Assembly: GCA_030604165.1 (NCBI GenBank) | Contig: JAUVWK010000075.1 | Coordinates: 1-10,167, forward strand | DNA length: 10,167 nt | Direction: 5' to 3' | Source: Alphaproteobacteria bacterium | GTDB lineage: Bacteria > Pseudomonadota > Alphaproteobacteria > UBA828 | Part shown: positions 1 to 5,078 of the stretch, one piece after another | Layout: every line of letters starts with the position of its first letter | Numbering within the stretch: the first letter of the stretch is position 1 | The notes under the pieces: generated by a model | The model's input: the letters and a program-made list of their open reading frames with translations, nothing else | Told to the model about the DNA's origin: nothing | Database searches by the model: none | Made by a program: the position numbers and the translations under genes

Positions 1-343
1 AGAAACGGATCGGCGCCTCGATCCCGGCCGGCACGCTCGCCTCCAGCATGCGCACCGCGAAATCGTTGCGGTAGACGCCGACCACCATGTTGCCGGGAAT
101 TTCGATGTCGCGCCTGGCGGCGCCGACGCTGGCGCTGGCGCGGGTGACCACGAACATGCCGTTTGCCTTGACCGCAGCATTGACGCTTTTCACCAAAGCG
201 CCGAACGACTTGCTCGTGGCGACGATCTCGGTTGCGGGATGCGTCGCGGCGTCGCCGGCCTGCGTCGCGGGCGCGGCCAGCAGGCCGACGGCGATGAGCG
301 CCGCCGCGGCGGCGCCGCGGAAAAATAGGGCAGTTGCTTTCAT
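1..343 (-). CDS. DUF302 family secreted protein, partial (N-terminal part)
   Basis: The frame opens at the ATG at 343 and runs off the left edge of the window, giving about 114 residues. Residues 1-29 look like a Sec signal peptide: a basic start (MKATALFFRG), an Ala/Leu/Val-rich core, and a likely cleavage site after ATQA. The mature part (SFGALVKSVNAAVKANGMFV, then VGVYRNDFAVRMLEAS and GIEAPIRF) follows the pattern of DUF302, a small alpha/beta domain of unknown biochemical function found in periplasmic or secreted proteins. The start is supported by purine-rich GGAGGG and AAGGGA stretches 5-20 bases upstream. The gene is divergent from the oxygenase-like gene at 488, with a 144-base spacer. 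The C-terminus lies outside the window, so its completeness cannot be judged. Confidence 0.8.
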   Translation of the reverse strand, partial: MKATALFFRGAAAAALIAVGLLAAPATQAGDAATHPATEIVATSKSFGALVKSVNAAVKANGMFVVTRASASVGAARRDIEIPGNMVVGVYRNDFAVRMLEASVPAGIEAPIRF

Positions 344-423
344 GGTAATGTCCCTTGCCTCCCTCCGTGTATTGTTCGGGCGCCACCATAAAGAGCGTCT
401 GGCGCGGTGGGCAATTGTCGCAG

Positions 424-456
424 CGCACGCTTCGCGAAGAATTGATCGAGCGTGCG
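424..456. repeat. 8-bp inverted repeat around a 10-bp palindrome in a divergent intergenic region
   Basis: CGCACGCT at 424-431 is the exact reverse complement of AGCGTGCG at 449-456. The palindrome CTTCGCGAAG at 430-439 overlaps the left arm. The pair lies in the spacer between the divergent DUF302 gene and the oxygenase-like gene, 32-64 bases upstream of the latter's ATG. It could be an operator for a dimeric regulator. In DNA this GC-rich, short inverted repeats also arise by chance, so the regulatory role is only a guess. Confidence 0.3.
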
Positions 457-487
457 GTTCGCGCCGTTGCTCGGGCATACTGGCGCG

Positions 488-1129
488 ATGACAGCGCCTG
501 CTGAACGTGACGGGTTTGGCCTGATCTCGGACGCGGCGCGTGCGGCCGCTGCGGTCGCGCGGCTCGCAGACGACGGCGCGGCCGTTTTGCCCTTGCTCGG
601 CGAGCCGGCGCTCGCGCGCTTGCTGGATGCGGCCCGGGCGCTACCCTATCGGCGTTGCAAGGCGGAGGTCGGCAGTGGCGACAGTTTGGTTCGTCAAGAT
701 TTCGACATTTGCATGGCTGTGCCCAGCGACAACCCGCTTTGGCGGCTCGCGGGCGCGGTCGAGGCGTTGGTCAATGGCGCGCTCGAGCGCATGAACGCGC
801 CGCCGCTGGCGCCGCCGTTTCGCCTCAACGATCTGGTCTCGCAGCGCTATCCCGCCGGCTCGTTCGGCATCACCGCGCACTGCGACCACATTCGCTATGT
901 CGGCTTGGTCGCGCTGGTGCCGCTCAGCGGCGCCGCCCGCTTCTGTCTTTGCCGTGAGCGCGGCGGCGCGGGGAGCCGCGAGATAGCGCTTTCGCCGGGC
1001 GAGCTATTGCTGATGCGCGCGCCGGGCTTTGGCGGCAGCGGCGCGCGACCGTTCCATCTGCTTTCCGACGTCACGGCCGAGCGCTATTGCATCGGTCTGC
1101 GCCACGATAGCCGTGCCGGGGAAGTCTAA
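488..1129 (+). CDS. Putative 2-oxoglutarate/Fe(II) oxygenase-like protein
   Basis: This 213-residue protein carries the signature of a jelly-roll Fe(II)/2-oxoglutarate oxygenase. A possible metal facial triad is seen in H131 and D133 (ITAHCDHIRY) and H190 (RPFHLL). An Arg nine residues after the distal His (R199, TAERY) is placed where such enzymes bind 2-oxoglutarate. The core from residue 113 (LNDLVSQRYPAGSFGITAH) to LLLMRAPGFGGS resembles uncharacterised oxygenase-like proteins; no substrate can be named. No signal peptide or membrane segment is visible, so it is probably cytoplasmic. The ATG at 488 is preferred because homology begins well after it. A GTG at 452 would add 12 residues, and neither start has a strong ribosome-binding site. 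The gene converges on puuE, with 16 bases between the two stops. Confidence 0.65.
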   Translation: MTAPAERDGFGLISDAARAAAAVARLADDGAAVLPLLGEPALARLLDAARALPYRRCKAEVGSGDSLVRQDFDICMAVPSDNPLWRLAGAVEALVNGALERMNAPPLAPPFRLNDLVSQRYPAGSFGITAHCDHIRYVGLVALVPLSGAARFCLCRERGGAGSREIALSPGELLLMRAPGFGGSGARPFHLLSDVTAERYCIGLRHDSRAGEV

Positions 1130-1145
1130 GACTTACGCCTGAGAA

Positions 1146-2060
1146 TTACGCCGGGGCGTTGGCGATCCAGTGCTGGGCGATCTCCTGGCGGGTGGCGAAC
1201 CAAACGTCGCCGAAGCCCTTGGCGTATTCGATGAACTGCTGTAGCCCCAGCGCGCGGGCGGGGCGGCCGACGATGCGCGGATGCAGCCCGATCGACATCA
1301 TCTTGGGCTGGGTCTCGCCCTCGGCATAAAGCATGTCGAAGGTTTCCTTGAGATACTCGAAAAAGTGGCGGCCCGTGATGAAGCCCGGCGCGATCCAAAA
1401 GTTAAAATCGTTGACGTCGGGGGTGTAGGGAATCACCAGATGCCGCTTGCCGTCGACGGCGACGAAAAACGGCAGGTCGTCATTGTAGGAATCGCTGTCG
1501 TAGAGAAAGCCGCCCTCCTCGACCACGAGTTCGCGCGTGTGCACGCTCGGCCCATAGCGGCAATACCAACCCACCGGCCGCGCGCCGGTGGTGCGCTCGA
1601 ACGACGCTATGGCGAGGCGAATGTGCTCGCGCTCCTCCTCCTTGCTGAGGCGAAACACTTCCTCCCAGCGATAGCCGTGACTGCAAATCTCGTGGCCCTG
1701 GGCCACCGCCGCGCGGGCCAGCTCCGGCGCCTGCTCGAAGGCCACGGCACAGGCGTAGAAGGTGGTCTTCACGTCGTATTTCTCGAAAATGCGCAGCAGC
1801 CGCCAGATACCGGCGCGCGAGCCATATTCGTTCATCGATTCCATGGCGAGATTGCGCACGCCATCGGGAAACGGATAAGAGCCCCACTCGGTCAGCTGCT
1901 CCTGATCCGGATCGCCCATCGCCATGCTGCGCTCGGAGCCTTCCTCGTAGTTCACCACGACGGAAACCGCGAGCCGGGCGCCGTCGGGCCAAGGCACCGC
2001 CGGCGGATGCTCGCCATAGCCGATCAGATTGCGCGCGGGGCCCTCGCTTATCGCCGTCAT
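1146..2060 (-). CDS. puuE: Allantoinase PuuE, polysaccharide-deacetylase family
   Basis: The 304-residue product matches PuuE, the metal-independent allantoinase that hydrolyses allantoin to allantoate in purine breakdown. Visible hallmarks are the N-terminal NLIGYGEHPPAVPWPDGARL, then VVNYEEGSE, and a NodB-like core with KTTFYACA (98-105) and EICSHGYRWE (124-133). Further on are GWYCRYGPS (164-172), a PYTPDVND stretch and SIGLHPRIVGRP (256-267). Length is close to the roughly 308 residues usual for the family. The ATG at 2060 is chosen because GGGAG lies eight bases upstream; a TTG 33 bases further upstream in frame is less likely. It lies 29 bases downstream of the allA-like frame on the same strand and is probably co-transcribed with it. 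Together they cover the first and last steps of allantoin degradation; the intervening allantoate-degrading enzyme is not in the window. Confidence 0.9.
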   Translation of the reverse strand: MTAISEGPARNLIGYGEHPPAVPWPDGARLAVSVVVNYEEGSERSMAMGDPDQEQLTEWGSYPFPDGVRNLAMESMNEYGSRAGIWRLLRIFEKYDVKTTFYACAVAFEQAPELARAAVAQGHEICSHGYRWEEVFRLSKEEEREHIRLAIASFERTTGARPVGWYCRYGPSVHTRELVVEEGGFLYDSDSYNDDLPFFVAVDGKRHLVIPYTPDVNDFNFWIAPGFITGRHFFEYLKETFDMLYAEGETQPKMMSIGLHPRIVGRPARALGLQQFIEYAKGFGDVWFATRQEIAQHWIANAPA

Positions 2061-2089
2061 GCCGATATCTCCCTGTGTCTTGATTATGC

Positions 2090-2581
2090 TCAAACCCGAA
2101 CCGTGATTCGCGCGGCCGCCGCGATGGGGTGAAATTCGTAATCGCCGGCGCTGCCATCCTCTCAGACCAGCATGGCGAACGTCGCCGGGCCGTCGAGCGC
2201 GGTCAGGGGGTGATGCCAGGTGCCGGCATCGTAGTTGATCGCCTGGCCAGGCTCGACGGTGAAGGCCAGAAGCCGGCTTAAATCGGGTGCATCAAGCGCT
2301 GCCGAGGGTCAGACCATGACCAAATAGCGGCCACCGGCCAGCGGAAAAAACGCCTGCGAGGAGTGCGGGTGGCGCTCCATCAGCTCGATGGTGAGCGGCA
2401 GCCGCGCGGCCGTGGCCCTGACCAGCGCCAGATTCGGCGTTGCCGCCTCGCGCCCGTTGAACAGCGCGCCTGCGCGGTCGAGCCGCGCCCCTTCGCCCGG
2501 CGTTTCGAGCAGCTGGCCAAACGGCGCGAAAGCCGCCGCCGTGATCGGCCGGGCCGCAATGCTCTGCTCGCGGTTCGTCAT
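2090..2581 (-). pseudogene. allA: Ureidoglycolate lyase (AllA-like) with two in-frame TGA codons
   Basis: Read through, this frame has 164 codons including the final TGA, close to the 160-170 residues typical of AllA. AllA cleaves ureidoglycolate to glyoxylate and urea. The N-terminal part shows PITAAAFAPFGQLLE, IELMERHPHSSQAFFPLAGG and RYLVMV. A TGA then falls at codon 91 (2309-2311), yet the same frame continues with family-typical APDLSRLLAF, INYDAGTWHHPLTALD and FAMLV. A second TGA is at codon 140 (2162-2164), followed by 23 more codons (EDGSAGDYEFHPI...) to a TGA at 2090-2092. No frameshift is needed. The first TGA removes the WHHP region expected in the active-site half, so the short 90-residue product should be inactive. 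Decay by two nonsense changes is the simplest reading; sequencing error or readthrough cannot be excluded. ATG 2581 is chosen; a TTG at 2605 is an alternative. Confidence 0.8.
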
Positions 2582-2659
2582 GGCGCCGATTATAGGGTGG
2601 CGCAAACCCCGCCGTCACGAGCGGCGGCACGCCCGTTGACGCGGCGCCGGCGAGCGGCG

Positions 2660-3544
2660 ATGGTCAACGCCGTCATGGGCGAGCCCGAAACCAGCCAGCC
2701 AGCCGCGCCGGCCAAGCTGCCCGAGCTATTGGAAAGCGCGGCGCCGGCGCCGATCAAGGCAATCTACGAAGAGATCAAAGAGACCGGCGCCGTGCCGATG
2801 GTGGCGCTGATCTATCGTCACCTGGCCACCATTCCGGGTTGTTTGGAATGGAGCTGGGCGGTGTTGCGGCCGGCCATGGCCTCGGGCGAATTGCCGGCGC
2901 GCGCGAGCGGCCTCGTCGCCCGCATCGCCCTACCGGACGCGCCGACGGGCGAGGCTCTCCCGGCGCTTGGCGATGGCGACAGGGCGGCGATCGGCAATGT
3001 CCTCGACGCCTACAACCGGGCCAACCCGATGAACCTGCTTGGCGTTCGCACGCTCCGCGCGCTGCTGGCAGCGGACAACCCCGCCGGTGGCGGCGCCGCT
3101 CCATTGGTGCGCGCGCGGCCGGTGGCGTGGCAGGCGCCCGCGCCGCTGCCACCGCTGCCCACCATGGTGGCGCTCGACGAACTCGGCCCCGAGATCGGCG
3201 CGCGGCTGGCGGCGCTGCGCCACCCGGGCACGGTAGGCCCGCGCCGCTTCATGCCGAGCCTTTATCGTCATTTGGCCCCTTGGCCGGCCTATCTCGCCGC
3301 CGCCGCGGCCGGCCTTAGGCCGCTTTACGATGCGGGTGCGGTCCACGCCGCGGCAGAGGCGCTGAGCGGCGCGGCGGACGAGACGGTGGCCGAGCTGGTG
3401 CGCGCGCTCGGCCCTTACGACGGCACGGCGGGGCGCCCCAGCGGCGCGGCGCGGCGGACGCTCAACGACACGCTCGACGCCTTCGTCACGACGATTCCCG
3501 AATTGATCGTGGTCGGCGCGATCCTGCGCAAAGGTTTGGCTTAA
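2660..3544 (+). CDS. DehI-family (group I 2-haloacid dehalogenase-like) protein
   Basis: The 294-residue protein resembles the DehI family, whose founding member removes halide from both D- and L-2-haloacids. That fold is an all-helical pseudo-dimer made of two related halves, and the internal duplication is visible here. LIYRHLATIPGCLEWSWAVL (50-69) is echoed by SLYRHLAPWPAYLAAAAAGL (200-219), 150 residues later. Likewise NVLDAYNRANPMNLL (113-127) is echoed by DTLDAFVTTIPELIVVG (270-286). The first half also has IKAIYEEIKETGAVP (32-46). I cannot assign the catalytic Asp with certainty, so dehalogenase activity is not established; many family members are uncharacterised. Start choice is ATG 2660 with a weak GAGCGGCG upstream; ATG 2675 is also possible. 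It is divergent from the allA-like frame (78 bases between starts) and its stop is 15 bases from that of the convergent hydratase. Confidence 0.75.
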   Translation: MVNAVMGEPETSQPAAPAKLPELLESAAPAPIKAIYEEIKETGAVPMVALIYRHLATIPGCLEWSWAVLRPAMASGELPARASGLVARIALPDAPTGEALPALGDGDRAAIGNVLDAYNRANPMNLLGVRTLRALLAADNPAGGGAAPLVRARPVAWQAPAPLPPLPTMVALDELGPEIGARLAALRHPGTVGPRRFMPSLYRHLAPWPAYLAAAAAGLRPLYDAGAVHAAAEALSGAADETVAELVRALGPYDGTAGRPSGAARRTLNDTLDAFVTTIPELIVVGAILRKGLA

Positions 3545-3559
3545 GCCGCTCGCCCGGCC

Positions 3560-4360
3560 TCAGTCGGCGGCGAATACGGCCCGCGCCGTGCCCAGGCCCT
3601 CGATGGCGATATCCACCGCGTCGCCCGGCGCCAGCCAAACCGTCTCGACCACGCTGCCGGTTAGCACGAACTGACCCGCGCGCAGCGGCCGGCCGCGCGC
3701 CGCCTGCGCGTTGGCGAGCCAGGCCAAGGGCTCAAAGGGATGGCCCATCACGTCGCCGCCGCGCCCGACGCCGACCGCCGCGCCGTTAATCGCCATGCGC
3801 CCTTCGATGGCGGCGAGGTCGACCGCGCGCCAGGCGGTCACGGGTGCCGCGAGCACGCAACCGGCGTTGAAAAAATCGTCCGCCACCAGGCTCGGCGTGT
3901 CGAAGCTGCGATAGTCGTCATAGCGGTCGTCGACGATCTCGATCGCCGCCATGCAGGCATCCACTGCCTCGGCGACGCTCACGCGTGTATAGGGCGCGGC
4001 CTCGGGCCCGAGATCGGCGCCGAGACGCACCGCGATCTCGCATTCGACGCCGGGGCGCAGAAAGTCGGCGTGGCGCAGTAAGGCCGTTTCGCGATGCACC
4101 GTGTGGGCGTAGATGCCGCCGCTGCTGGGCTGGGCAATCTTCATATAGGTTTGCATGACCGCTGTCGTGCAGCCGATCTTATAGCCCGCGATCGGGCTCG
4201 GCCCGGCGGCGCCGAGGCGGTCGTTCAACACCTCTTGGATGGCATAGGCGTCGGCCTCGTCGGCGGGGCGGCAATCCTCCGGCAAATGGCCGATGCGCGC
4301 GCGCGCCAGCCGGGCGGCGCAGAAAATCTCGGCGGCACGATCGATGGCGGCGCGGTCCAT
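3560..4360 (-). CDS. 2-keto-4-pentenoate hydratase-like protein (fumarylacetoacetase-fold family)
   Basis: The 266-residue protein fits the MhpD-type hydratase/decarboxylase branch of the fumarylacetoacetase fold. These enzymes add water to 2-hydroxy-dienoates, or decarboxylate them, in meta-cleavage and related catabolic routes, using a divalent metal. Visible marks are DAYAIQEVL (37-45), IAGYKIGCT (57-65) and the metal-binding pattern GVECEIAVRLG with E106 and E108. Others are AAIEIVDDRY with a third acidic ligand candidate E141, GHPFEPLAWLAN (206-217) and LTGSVVETVWLAPGD (233-247). The start at ATG 4360 is favoured by GGAGG five bases upstream (GGAGGGCCCC). The gene ends in TGA at the position where the family normally ends, which supports standard use of TGA as stop. 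The precise substrate cannot be read from the sequence, and the other enzymes of a meta-cleavage pathway are absent from the window. Confidence 0.8.
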   Translation of the reverse strand: MDRAAIDRAAEIFCAARLARARIGHLPEDCRPADEADAYAIQEVLNDRLGAAGPSPIAGYKIGCTTAVMQTYMKIAQPSSGGIYAHTVHRETALLRHADFLRPGVECEIAVRLGADLGPEAAPYTRVSVAEAVDACMAAIEIVDDRYDDYRSFDTPSLVADDFFNAGCVLAAPVTAWRAVDLAAIEGRMAINGAAVGVGRGGDVMGHPFEPLAWLANAQAARGRPLRAGQFVLTGSVVETVWLAPGDAVDIAIEGLGTARAVFAAD

Positions 4361-4527
4361 GGGGCCCTCCGGCTTGCTCTGCTTTCGATCCGTCGCGTGG
4401 GCGCGGCGGAAATGCGTGCGGCGATGCGTGGGACGATGATAGCGCGCGGGCTGGCGCGGTTCCACACGGGCGGGAAACGCCCTAGAACTGTCGGTGCATT
4501 GAAACTGCTACGACCGAGGAGAAAGTC

Positions 4528-4920
4528 ATGGACAAAACCATCTGCCCCGTTCCGGTGTTGTCGGACGCCATCAAGACCATCGGCGTGCCGCTGTCGCCCG
4601 TGGTGCGCGCCGGCGATTTTCTGTTCGTCTCGGGTCTTCCGCCGCTGGATCTCGAGACCGGCAAACTGGTGCGCGGCGACATCGCGGCGCAGACCGAGCT
4701 GGTGCTGGAAAACATCAAGCACGCTGTCGAGAGCGCCGGCTCGTCGTTGGACAAGGTGGTCAAGACCACCGTCTACATTACCAACGCGGCCTATTTTCGG
4801 GTGGTCAACGAAGTCTACGCGCGCTTCTTTCCGCACGAGCCGCCGGCGCGCACCTTCGTGGCGATGGCCTCCTGGCCAATGGAATTCGATATCGAGATCG
4901 AGTGTATCGCCATCGCCTGA
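4528..4920 (+). CDS. RidA/YjgF/UK114 family protein
   Basis: The 130-residue product is full length for the RidA family, cytosolic trimers that hydrolyse reactive enamine/imine intermediates such as 2-aminoacrylate to ketoacids. Family features are VRAGDFLFVSGLPPLD (26-41), DIAAQTELVLENIKHAVESA (51-70), VVKTTVYIT (77-85), PPARTF with the conserved Arg108, and the C-terminal IEIECIAIA containing the usual Glu. The start is firm: GAGGAG at 4516-4521 lies six bases before the ATG. It is transcribed divergently from the hydratase gene (167-base spacer) and followed nine bases after its stop by a terminator-like hairpin, so it is probably a single-gene unit. Many RidA paralogues accompany catabolic operons and act on pathway-specific imines; a role beside the purine genes is possible but not shown. 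It ends at TGA at the expected family position. Confidence 0.9.
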   Translation: MDKTICPVPVLSDAIKTIGVPLSPVVRAGDFLFVSGLPPLDLETGKLVRGDIAAQTELVLENIKHAVESAGSSLDKVVKTTVYITNAAYFRVVNEVYARFFPHEPPARTFVAMASWPMEFDIEIECIAIA

Positions 4921-4928
4921 AGGCGCTG

Positions 4929-4967
4929 GAGCGGGTCCACTTTCGTTGGAACCACTCTCGCTTTTTT
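4929..4967 (+). terminator. Probable Rho-independent terminator after the RidA gene
   Basis: An 11-base stem (4929-4939 with 4947-4957, two mismatches) closes a seven-base loop, CTTTCGT. After TCGC comes a run of six T residues (4962-4967). It begins nine bases after the RidA stop codon. The hairpin core (TCCACTTTCGTTGGA) is a compact near-palindrome and might also be one copy of a dispersed intergenic repeat; that cannot be tested from one window. Confidence 0.5.
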
Positions 4968-5078
4968 GCTTACGGCAGCGGACCTGACGGCCCGCACCGG
5001 CGCAGGCGCGCCGGATAACCGGCGGGCCGCGGTCGCGGCCTCAAGCGATTCCACGCCTGTGGGAAGTGCTCTAAGGGA

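Noticed and set aside
1281..2132. Open frame of 283 codons on the plus strand
   Set aside because: It lies antisense to puuE, has no domain pattern and no ribosome-binding site.
2309..2311. Selenocysteine coding at the internal TGA of the allA-like gene
   Set aside because: I see no convincing SECIS-like stem-loop with the expected apical features right after the codon, no selenoprotein is known in this family, and a second TGA occurs in the same frame.
2090..2581. Genome-wide recoding of TGA to Trp to explain both internal TGAs
   Set aside because: The hydratase, RidA and TPR genes end at TGA at family-appropriate positions, and Trp is encoded by TGG throughout the window.
2363..2659. N-terminal extension of the DehI-like protein upstream of 2660
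   Set aside because: The extension runs antisense through the allA-like frame, is Arg-rich and not family-like; similarity starts after residue 20 of the shorter form.
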